Source: Parcubacteria group bacterium CG2_30_45_37 (GTDB taxonomy: Bacteria > Patescibacteriota > Patescibacteriia > Patescibacteriales > GWC2-42-12). From it: a DNA stretch of 7,296 nt. Where the stretch lies: NCBI GenBank assembly GCA_001873515.1, contig MNZH01000016.1, positions 1 through 7,296 of the forward strand. Direction: 5' to 3'. The notes beneath the pieces were generated by a model. That model made no database searches. It was not told the DNA's origin and saw only the letters and a program-made list of their open reading frames with translations. The translations under genes and the position numbers were made by a program. The stretch's first letter is position 1. Each line of letters opens with the position of its first letter. Positions 1-6,159 of the stretch are shown here, piece after piece.

Positions 1-128
1 TCAATTGACCGGTCAATCTTTTTATAAAATTGAGCGTCTTTAATATCGGCAAAAATTTTTCTAAATTCTTGCTTTAAATATTGCTTGGCGATTAGTAAAG
101 CGTTTTTTGAAGGCGTGTATTTAATCAT
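1..128 (-). CDS. Unrecognised protein, N-terminal 42 residues only (runs off the window)
   Basis: An open frame starts at ATG 128-126 on the minus strand and reads through to the window edge with no stop. It gives 42 residues beginning MIKYTPSKNALLIAKQYLKQ and then rich in Lys, Phe and Ile. The stretch looks like an amphipathic helix; I see no signal peptide, transmembrane segment or diagnostic motif, and I do not recognise the family. It lies downstream of the WecG-like glycosyltransferase on the same strand, with a 51-nt gap, so co-transcription and an envelope or glycan role are possible but only inferred. The gap is mostly filled by a dispersed repeat ending 3 nt before the ATG. No Shine-Dalgarno is present. 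The frame fits the codon style of its neighbours, so I favour a real gene, but the product is unknown. Confidence 0.55.
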   Translation of the reverse strand, partial: MIKYTPSKNALLIAKQYLKQEFRKIFADIKDAQFYKKIDRSI

Positions 129-131
129 AAA

Positions 132-164
132 TGTCATTGCGAGCGTAAGCGAAGCAATCTCACG
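132..164. repeat. Single arm of the dispersed palindromic repeat
   Basis: The sequence has the two conserved blocks of the family, TGTCATTGCGAG (132-143) and CGAAGCAATCTC (150-161), separated by a 6-nt variable centre, followed by ACG. The same blocks occur in the paired copies at 1095-1233 and 6948-7046. No inverted partner is visible here, so this is a solo arm. It lies between two minus-strand genes, with its TGTCA end 3 nt upstream of the start codon at 128. Confidence 0.85.
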
Positions 165-179
165 AACGATAAACTCGGC

Positions 180-926
180 TTAAAGCTCGTTATTTCTAAT
201 AATATTCTTAAAATAATAAATTAAAAATTTAATGGGAAAAATTATTACCGCCTTGGCGATTCTTTTCCACCGCCGCGGCTGTTTAATTAAACGCCAGAGC
301 CATTCCAAGCCAATTCGGCGCAACCACAATGGCGCGCGCGGCAATTTACCGGTTAAAAAATCAAAACTCCCGCCCACGCCCAGGCCGATTTTAGCAGTAG
401 GCAGATTCGGCAAATTATAAAAAATAAATTTTTCCTGAAAAGGAAAACCTAAAGTGCAGAAAATAATTTCCGGCGCGAAAACGTTAACCGCGCTTAAATC
501 TGGCGGCTCCAGACAGCCGATATCAACCGCCATGGCCTTCAGTTCGGGGTATTTATTTTTTAATGCCAGCTCAATCTCATCCGCCTTAGATAAACCCTCG
601 CGCCAGTTGAAAATCGCGACCTTTCTGCTCTGCCGCTCGGCCAGAAGTAATAATTCTTGGGTCAAATCAGCGCCGGCGATTCTTGATAAATTTTTTCCTT
701 TAAGCCAAGCCGCGAATTTTAAAGCCACGCCGTCGGCAATGGCCAGATCAGCCCGATTTAAAATGTTGAAAAACTCCCGGTCGCGGCCAGCCGCTAAAAT
801 TATTTCCGGATTGGGTGTGACGATTTGATGTTGTCCGGCGCCGGATAGATATTCTTTAACTTTATTCAATACTTCGGCCTTGCTTAAATTATTCAATTTC
901 ACTCCCAGGATATTGATTTTAGCCAT
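180..926 (-). CDS. WecG/TagA/CpsF family glycosyltransferase (GT26)
   Basis: The 248-aa product is a full-length member of the family that moves an N-acetylhexosamine-type sugar from a UDP-sugar to a polyprenyl-linked acceptor at the inner face of the membrane, as in teichoic acid linkage, enterobacterial common antigen and capsule synthesis. Hallmarks in order are TPNPE (37-41), the ADG motif with Asp65, and the C-terminal block GVGGSFDFLTGK (183-194), followed by RAPLWLRRIGLEWLWRL and PRRWKR. Thr37 and Asp65 coincide with the catalytic residues described for Thermoanaerobacter italicus TagA. The last ~45 residues are basic and then hydrophobic (VIIFPIKFLIYYF), fitting the membrane-contacting tail of the family. 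The start at 926 is the only ATG in frame after an upstream TAA, and a weak GGAA lies ahead of it. The exact sugar and acceptor cannot be read from sequence, so no symbol is given. Confidence 0.93.
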   Translation of the reverse strand: MAKINILGVKLNNLSKAEVLNKVKEYLSGAGQHQIVTPNPEIILAAGRDREFFNILNRADLAIADGVALKFAAWLKGKNLSRIAGADLTQELLLLAERQSRKVAIFNWREGLSKADEIELALKNKYPELKAMAVDIGCLEPPDLSAVNVFAPEIIFCTLGFPFQEKFIFYNLPNLPTAKIGLGVGGSFDFLTGKLPRAPLWLRRIGLEWLWRLIKQPRRWKRIAKAVIIFPIKFLIYYFKNIIRNNEL

Positions 927-1006
927 ATATTTATTTCCGCATGCTTTGAATTATTATAGCTGAAAATCAGCATTCCCCTCCTTTCTCCTTGGCTTTTCTT
1001 ATCCAC

Positions 1007-1015
1007 ATTATACCA
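1007..1015 (-). promoter_or_regulatory. Extended -10 promoter for the glycosyltransferase gene
   Basis: Read on the minus strand, positions 1015 to 1007 give TGG-TATAAT, a perfect -10 hexamer with the TGn extension. No good -35 lies at 17 nt (TTTATT); a TTGTCA occurs too close, at 12 nt. The extended -10 may compensate. Transcription would begin near 1000, giving a leader of about 75 nt before the ATG at 926. A second minus-strand TATAAT (957 to 952) is a weaker alternative without a -35 or TGn. Confidence 0.5.
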
Positions 1016-1023
1016 TATTATTC

Positions 1024-1052
1024 TTGACAAATAAATAAGGGCATACTATATT
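1024..1052 (+). promoter_or_regulatory. Sigma-70-type promoter of clpB
   Basis: A perfect -35 TTGACA (1024-1029) is followed after exactly 17 nt by TATATT (1047-1052, five of six matches to TATAAT). Transcription is predicted to begin around 1059-1060, inside the first arm of the CIRCE operator, which is the layout expected for HrcA repression. The resulting leader is about 185 nt long because of the inverted-repeat element between the operator and the clpB start. Confidence 0.8.
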
Positions 1053-1056
1053 TAAT

Positions 1057-1083
1057 TTAGCACTCAAAGCTTAAGAGTGCTAA
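1057..1083. promoter_or_regulatory. CIRCE operator (HrcA binding site)
   Basis: The sequence is TTAGCACTC, nine spacer bases, then GAGTGCTAA. This matches the CIRCE consensus at every position of both 9-nt arms. HrcA dimers bind CIRCE and repress heat-shock operons, with repression relieved on heat or misfolding stress; that is established for groESL and dnaK operons. Here the operator covers the predicted transcription start of clpB, so HrcA control of clpB and the genes behind it is a strong inference. The hrcA gene itself is not in the window. Confidence 0.96.
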
Positions 1084-1094
1084 GAAACTTTCTC

Positions 1095-1233
1095 TGTCAT
1101 TGCGAGCGACCGAAGGGAGCGAAGCAATCTCACGTCCTATTTGCTAAATTAATAGATTATTTCAACAAAGAAGGTCTATTTTAATTAAATTGTTCGTGAG
1201 ATTGCTTCGTCGCTAGCGCTCCTCGCAATGACA
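1095..1233. repeat. Paired inverted-repeat element in the clpB leader
   Basis: The left arm (1095-1134) and right arm (1195-1233) are inverted copies with shared outer block TGTCATTGCGAG and inner block CGAAGCAATCTCACG. The arms differ in their centres (CGACCGAAGGGAG on the left; the right contains a GCGCTAGCG-like palindrome). They are separated by 60 nt of AT-rich sequence. There is no transposase gene and no clear target-site duplication. The layout resembles REP-type or MITE-like elements mobilised in trans, which is an inference. Transcribed, the whole unit would fold into a long stem ending 10 nt before the clpB start. Confidence 0.9.
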
Positions 1234-1243
1234 ATATAATAAT

Positions 1244-3871
1244 ATGTTTGATAAATTCACTCATAAATCACAGGAAGCCATCATTAACGCGCAGATCGCG
1301 GCGCAGGAAAACGGGCAGCAGCAAATTGAAGGTCTGCACTTGCTGGCCGCTCTGCTCTCCCAGTCCGAAAGCCTGATCAAACCGATGCTGGAGCGCTTGG
1401 GCATTAATTTTAAGCAAATTGAAACGCAGGTCCGCCAGGCGATTGAACGCCTGCCCAAAGTTTTAGTTTCCTCGAGCGTCGGCACGGTCCAGGGCACGGC
1501 CGAAGTGGCCATGGTCATGGAGCGAGCCAAAAAAGAAGCTGATATAATCGGCGACGAATATATTTCCACCGAACACTTGTTTCTGGCGCTTATCCGCGTA
1601 AAATCAAAAGCCCAAGACCTATTAATCACGGCCGGCGTGGCTTACGCCGAAGTTTTAAAAATCCTTTTAAAACTGCGCGGCTCGCAAACCATTACCGACC
1701 CGGAGCCGGAATCAAAATTCCGCGTTTTGGAAAAATACGCCATTAATTTAACCGAGCAAGCCAGGCAGGAAAAGCTCGACCCGGTTATCGGCCGCGACGA
1801 TGAAATCAGGCGCATTATGCAAGTGCTGTCGCGGCGCACCAAAAACAACCCGGTTTTAATCGGCGAAGCCGGCACGGGCAAAACCGCCATTGTCGAAGGC
1901 TTGGCGCAAAGAATCGTGGCCGGCGACGTGCCGGAAACCCTGAAAGGCAAAGAATTAATCAGCCTGGACCTGGGCGCTTTGGTGGCCGGTTCAAAATTCC
2001 GGGGAGAATTTGAAGACCGGTTAAAGGCGGTCTTAAAAGAAATCAAGGCCCAGGGCGGCAATATTATTTTATTCATTGACGAACTGCACACTTTGGTCGG
2101 CACCGGCGCTTCCGAAGGCTCCATGGACGCTTCCAATATGTTAAAGCCGGCCTTGGCCCGCGGCGAACTAAGGGCCGTGGGCGCCACCACCACCAAAGAG
2201 TATCAAAAATACATTGAGCGCGACGCGGCTTTAGAAAGGCGCTTCCAGCCGATTTACGTGAGTGAGCCCTCAATTGAAGATACGATTGCCATTTTACGGG
2301 GCATTAAAGAAAAATATGAAGTCCACCACGGCGTGCGCATCACCGACGACGCCCTGATCGCCGCGGCCAAGCTGTCTTCCCGCTACATCACCGACCGCTT
2401 CCTGCCGGACAAGGCCGTGGACTTGGTTGACGAGGCCACTTCGGCCCTGCGCATGGAAATAGATTCATCGCCGGACGAGCTGGACGCCCTGAAGCGTGAA
2501 ATAAAAAAATTAGAAATCGCCAAAGCCGGCTTGTTAAAAGAAAATAAGCAAAGCCAAAAAATCAGGGAGATTAATAAAAAATTGGCGCAAGTCAAGGAAA
2601 AAGCCAACCAGCTGGAACTGCATTGGCAAAACGAAAAAAACGCCATCGCCAAAATTCGCGAATCGAAAAAGCAGATTGACGAGCTCAAGGCCAAAGCCGA
2701 AATCATTGAACGCCGCGGCGATGATTTAACGCAAGTGGCGGAAATCCTCTATTCAAAAATCCCGGCCCTGGTCGAGGAAATAAAAAAACAGGAGGCCGAG
2801 CTAGTTAAAATCCAAAGCGCCGGCCAAAGAATTTTAAAAGAAGAAGTTGACGAAGAAGATATCGCTAAGGTGGTCGCCCGCTGGACCGGCATCCCGGTGG
2901 CCAAAATGCTGGAATCGGAAATAAAAAAATTGGCCAAAGCCGAAGAGGTTTTAGCTAAGCGAGTCTTAGGCCAAGACGACGCCATTAAATCCGTGGCCAA
3001 CGCCCTAAGGCGCTCCCGGGCCGGCATCAGCGAGGAAAAAAAACCCATTGGCTCCTTCCTGTTCGTCGGGCCGACCGGCGTGGGTAAAACCGAGCTGGCC
3101 AAAGCTTTGGCCGAATTCATGTTTAACGATGAAGGCGCGCTAATCAGATTGGATATGAGCGAATTCATGGAAAAACATTCGGTGGCAAAAATTATCGGTT
3201 CCCCGCCCGGTTACGTCGGCTACGACGAAGGCGGACAATTAACCGACAAAGTCCGGCGCCGGCCCTACAGCGTGGTGTTGTTTGACGAAATAGAAAAAGC
3301 CCATCCGGAATTTTTTAACATCTTACTGCAAATTCTGGACGACGGCCGCTTGACCGACGCCAAGGGACGGACCGTCAACTTCAAAAATACCATTATTATC
3401 ATGACCTCTAACTTGGGCAATGAAGTCATCAAGGAATACTCCATCGGTTTTGCCGATACCGCGGACGTTAAGCAAGCGGCCGACTTGCGCCAAGACGAAA
3501 TGAAAGAAAAAATTGACCGCATCTTGCGCAATAATTTCAAGCTGGAATTTTTAAACCGCATTGATGAAATCGTAATTTTTAAAAGCCTAAACAAAGAAGT
3601 CCTGTCGGAAATCGTTGACCTGGAACTCCTTAAAGTGGAAAAACGATTAAAAAATAAAGCCATCAACCTTAAAATCGCGGCCAAAGTCAAAAAAATGCTG
3701 GCGGAAAAAGGCTATGACATTGCTTACGGCGCCCGGCCTTTGAAGCGCATTATTCAAAACATGATTTTGGACGAACTGGCCATGGAAATCATCGAAGGCA
3801 AAATTAAACAGGGCGACAAAGTGAAAATTGACCTGGGGCTAAAAGACAAAATTTTAATGACCGTGAAGTAA
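1244..3871 (+). CDS. clpB: ClpB-type AAA+ disaggregase with a ClpP-loop-like insertion
   Basis: The 875-aa protein is a two-ring Hsp100 unfoldase that, with DnaK/DnaJ, pulls polypeptides out of aggregates. Domains: Clp N-domain with two repeats (about 1-145); D1 with Walker A GEAGTGKT (207-214), pore loop KFRG (251-254), Walker B ILFIDE (275-280) and arginine fingers R332/R333; a long coiled-coil M-domain (about 405-530), including a tyrosine at 503 as in E. coli; D2 with Walker A GPTGVGKT (609-616), pore loop GYVGYDEGG (656-664), Walker B VVLFDE (677-682), arginine finger R772 and sensor-2 GAR (829-831). The complete M-domain argues for ClpB over ClpC. Odd points are an extended segment after sensor-1 with IGF at 734-736, like the ClpP-docking loop of ClpA/ClpC, and Phe in place of the usual D1 pore-loop Tyr. 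The ATG at 1244 gives the classic MFDKFT start but has no Shine-Dalgarno. CIRCE implies HrcA control. Confidence 0.96.
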   Translation: MFDKFTHKSQEAIINAQIAAQENGQQQIEGLHLLAALLSQSESLIKPMLERLGINFKQIETQVRQAIERLPKVLVSSSVGTVQGTAEVAMVMERAKKEADIIGDEYISTEHLFLALIRVKSKAQDLLITAGVAYAEVLKILLKLRGSQTITDPEPESKFRVLEKYAINLTEQARQEKLDPVIGRDDEIRRIMQVLSRRTKNNPVLIGEAGTGKTAIVEGLAQRIVAGDVPETLKGKELISLDLGALVAGSKFRGEFEDRLKAVLKEIKAQGGNIILFIDELHTLVGTGASEGSMDASNMLKPALARGELRAVGATTTKEYQKYIERDAALERRFQPIYVSEPSIEDTIAILRGIKEKYEVHHGVRITDDALIAAAKLSSRYITDRFLPDKAVDLVDEATSALRMEIDSSPDELDALKREIKKLEIAKAGLLKENKQSQKIREINKKLAQVKEKANQLELHWQNEKNAIAKIRESKKQIDELKAKAEIIERRGDDLTQVAEILYSKIPALVEEIKKQEAELVKIQSAGQRILKEEVDEEDIAKVVARWTGIPVAKMLESEIKKLAKAEEVLAKRVLGQDDAIKSVANALRRSRAGISEEKKPIGSFLFVGPTGVGKTELAKALAEFMFNDEGALIRLDMSEFMEKHSVAKIIGSPPGYVGYDEGGQLTDKVRRRPYSVVLFDEIEKAHPEFFNILLQILDDGRLTDAKGRTVNFKNTIIIMTSNLGNEVIKEYSIGFADTADVKQAADLRQDEMKEKIDRILRNNFKLEFLNRIDEIVIFKSLNKEVLSEIVDLELLKVEKRLKNKAINLKIAAKVKKMLAEKGYDIAYGARPLKRIIQNMILDELAMEIIEGKIKQGDKVKIDLGLKDKILMTVK

Positions 3872-3884
3872 AACCGCTTACCTT

Positions 3885-5357
3885 ATGACCAAAATTAAAT
3901 ATTTATTAATTGCTTTTATCTTGGCATTAATTTTTTATGCTCCGAAAGCCGTTCAAGCCGAGGGTTTTGACCCCAATAACATCATTGGCGACTTAGAAAT
4001 TCTGGACCATACCACCATGAATTTAACCGACATTCAGCAATTTTTAGTGGCTAAGGGCAGCTTCTTGGCGAATTATTCCTGCGCCGACGTTAATGGCGTT
4101 ATTCGCAAAGCTTCCGAGATAATCTATAACGCGGCCGTCAGTAGCTATGACTGCGACGGCGCGATTTTAAGCGACTCGCCGACCGACTCGGAAAAAAGCT
4201 TAAAATGCCGCAAGGTTACTATCAACCCCAAATTTTTACTGGTGCTACTCCAAAAAGAGCAAAGCCTGATTGAAGAAACTTCGCCGTCGCAAAGAAGCTT
4301 GGATTGGGCTACGGGCTACGGCTGCCCGGATTCCGGCGGCTGTAACGAGCGCTGGCGCGGCTTCGGCAAACAGGTTAATTCCGCGGCCTTGCAATTCAGG
4401 GATTACCTGGATAACCCCCAGCTTTACACTTATAAAGCCGGCGGCGCTTATATTTTCACCAATCCCTACGGCACGATTTCCAAAGAACCAATCGCGGTCA
4501 CGCCGGCTAACCAAGCTACGGCCGCGCTGTACAATTACACGCCGCATGTTTACAACGGCAACTATAATTTTTATAAAATCTGGCAGCGCTACTTTACCAA
4601 AGTTTATCCGGACGGCTCGCTCCTGCAGGCTCAAGGCGAGCCGGGCGTCTGGCTGCTCCAGAACGGCCTGAAGCGTCCGTTTATTTCCAAAAACGCCTTA
4701 ACTTCCCGCTATGACCTAAAAAAAATCATCGCGGTCAATAAATCCGACCTGGACAAATACGCCACCGGCGCGCCCATTAAATTCCCCCAGTATTCTTTGA
4801 TTAAATCGCCCCGCGGCACGATTTTCCTCTTGGTTAACGATAACAAGCGCGGCTTTACCACCATGGCCGCTTTCCGCAAAATGGGCTTTAACCCGGACGA
4901 GGTGGTAAACGCGGGCTGGGAGGACATTAACGCTTACTTAGACGGTGCTCACATCACCGCCACTTCCACCTACCCGACTGGCGCCCTGTTGCAGGATAAA
5001 AAAACCGGCGGGGTTTACTACGTGATTGACGGAACCAAGGCGCCGCTGGTAGATAGAATTTTCCTAACCGCCAAGTTTAAAAATAAAAAAATCATTAAAT
5101 CAGACGCGGCCGAGCTGGAGCAATACCAGACCTTGCCGCCATATCTCTTCGGCGACGGCGAACTCTTAAAAACCAAAGATTCGCCTTACACTTACGTAAT
5201 TTCCGGCGGCAAAAAATTATTAATCGCTTCGGATGAAGTCTTTAAAGGTTTGGGCTACAAAACGGAAAACGTCATCATCGTGCCTCCTAAAGTCTTATAC
5301 TTATACGACGTGGGAACGCCGATAACCCAAGTTCTGGAATCAGAAATTAAAAATTAG
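3885..5357 (+). CDS. Secreted protein: hydrolase-like N-domain plus four C-terminal repeats
   Basis: The 490-aa product has a signal peptide (basic MTKIK, hydrophobic core, cleavage after VQA at 23-25) and no other membrane segment. Residues about 105-240 carry a block I recall from secreted actinobacterial wall-associated proteins: INPKFLLVLLQKEQSLI (113-129), GYGCPDSGGC (144-153), and ATAALYNYTPHVYNGN (211-226). Glu125 in the QKEQ motif is a candidate catalytic acid if this is a peptidoglycan hydrolase, which is inference. Cys147 and Cys153 could form a disulfide. The rest is four degenerate repeats of about 60 residues, starting near 244, 303, 365 and 424. Each has a G-x-L-(L/I) entry, a Y/F-rich strand, a K-R/K-x-(F/L) turn and a Y-x-x-G-x-(P/H)-I-like end, suggesting a binding or surface module. 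It starts 13 nt after clpB, so probably shares its transcript; no Shine-Dalgarno is visible. Confidence 0.85.
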   Translation: MTKIKYLLIAFILALIFYAPKAVQAEGFDPNNIIGDLEILDHTTMNLTDIQQFLVAKGSFLANYSCADVNGVIRKASEIIYNAAVSSYDCDGAILSDSPTDSEKSLKCRKVTINPKFLLVLLQKEQSLIEETSPSQRSLDWATGYGCPDSGGCNERWRGFGKQVNSAALQFRDYLDNPQLYTYKAGGAYIFTNPYGTISKEPIAVTPANQATAALYNYTPHVYNGNYNFYKIWQRYFTKVYPDGSLLQAQGEPGVWLLQNGLKRPFISKNALTSRYDLKKIIAVNKSDLDKYATGAPIKFPQYSLIKSPRGTIFLLVNDNKRGFTTMAAFRKMGFNPDEVVNAGWEDINAYLDGAHITATSTYPTGALLQDKKTGGVYYVIDGTKAPLVDRIFLTAKFKNKKIIKSDAAELEQYQTLPPYLFGDGELLKTKDSPYTYVISGGKKLLIASDEVFKGLGYKTENVIIVPPKVLYLYDVGTPITQVLESEIKN

Positions 5358-5370
5358 AAATTCCAAATAT

Positions 5371-6159
5371 ATGCCCATCGTTTTTTCCGCCATCGTCCCC
5401 CACCCCCCGCTCTTAATCCCGACTATCGGCAAGGAAAATTTAAAGCGGCTAAAGGCCACGGCCGAGGCTTACGGCAAATTGGAAGAAAATTTATACGCCG
5501 CCCAAGCGGACACCGTCATTATAATTTCGCCGCACGGCCCCCTAAAAGAAGAAGCCTTCACCATGAATTTAAGCCCGGAGTTCTTAATTAATTTTCAAGA
5601 CTTCGGCGATCTGGCGACCGGCTTTAAGCTGGCCGGCGATATCGGTCTGGCGCACAAAATCAGGGAAAAGCTGGAGACCAAGGCGCCGCTCCAGTTAATC
5701 AGCCGGGCCGAACTTGACCATGGCGCTTCGGTGCCGCTTTATCTCTTAACGCGCCATTTGCCGAAAATAAAAATAATCCCGCTTTATTATTCGGGACTGG
5801 ATTTAACGGCGCATTTTAACTTCGGGCAATTATTAAAAAACGAACTCTTAAATTCAGACGCCCGCGTCGCCCTAATTGCTTCCGGCGACCTGTCGCACCG
5901 CTTAAGTAAAAACGCGCCGGCCGGCTACAACCCGAAGGGCAAAAAATTTGACAAAAAACTGACCGAGCATCTCTTAAAAAAGCAGACTGAAGAAATTATT
6001 AAGCTTGAGCCCGGCTTGGCGGCTGACGCCGGCGAATGCGGCCTGAAATCAATCGTTATCCTGCTGGGGATTTTGGACGGCATGAAATATGAGCCCCAGC
6101 TTCTGTCTTACCAGGCGCCTTTCGGCGTCGGCTATCTGGCGATGAACTTTAAATTATAA
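5371..6159 (+). CDS. Class III extradiol dioxygenase (LigB)-like protein
   Basis: The 262-aa protein has the LigB/class III extradiol dioxygenase fold signature. The opening IVPHPPLLIP supplies His11, IISPHGP supplies His55, and DAGECG supplies Glu222. Together these correspond to the two-His-one-Glu iron site of LigB. SGDLSH supplies His176, matching the family's catalytic base, and LDHGASVPL (115-123) is another conserved block. It resembles the stand-alone COG3885-type branch, often found near AMMECR1 and radical-SAM genes, whose substrate is unknown. A real aromatic ring-cleavage role is doubtful, since no catabolic neighbours are present. It follows the secreted 490-aa gene by 13 nt on the same strand, so is probably the third gene of the clpB operon. 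No Shine-Dalgarno precedes the ATG. Its TAA stop lies in a TTATAA hexamer shared with the convergent gene. Confidence 0.85.
   Translation: MPIVFSAIVPHPPLLIPTIGKENLKRLKATAEAYGKLEENLYAAQADTVIIISPHGPLKEEAFTMNLSPEFLINFQDFGDLATGFKLAGDIGLAHKIREKLETKAPLQLISRAELDHGASVPLYLLTRHLPKIKIIPLYYSGLDLTAHFNFGQLLKNELLNSDARVALIASGDLSHRLSKNAPAGYNPKGKKFDKKLTEHLLKKQTEEIIKLEPGLAADAGECGLKSIVILLGILDGMKYEPQLLSYQAPFGVGYLAMNFKL

Larger units (their letters stand above)
927..1243. other. Divergent control region between the glycosyltransferase and clpB
   Basis: This 317-nt gap has no convincing gene. From left to right it holds the glycosyltransferase leader, with a small perfect hairpin (GCTGA-AAA-TCAGC, 959-971) and an orphan AGGAGG on the minus strand (982 to 977). 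Next come a minus-strand extended -10 (1007-1015), the clpB promoter (1024-1052), the CIRCE operator (1057-1083), and the inverted-repeat element (1095-1233) in the clpB leader. The 60-nt AT-rich centre of the element (1135-1194) shows no further clear signal. Confidence 0.8.

Noticed and set aside
232..828. Two plus-strand frames (232-420 and 454-828) opposite the glycosyltransferase
   Set aside because: The minus-strand protein has all GT26 motifs and active-site residues; the plus-strand frames show no family features.
1084..1094. CtsR operator near clpB
   Set aside because: No tandem heptad AGTCAAA-type repeat is present; the only regulator site visible is CIRCE.
1261..3690. Six long minus-strand frames antisense to clpB
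   Set aside because: The plus-strand product is a full, motif-complete ClpB; the antisense frames are Ser/Leu/Arg-rich by-products of its codon bias.
4245..4671. Overlapping frames of about 130 codons on both strands inside the secreted-protein gene
   Set aside because: Low-complexity Arg/Ala/Pro composition typical of shadow frames, while the main frame has a signal peptide and conserved blocks.
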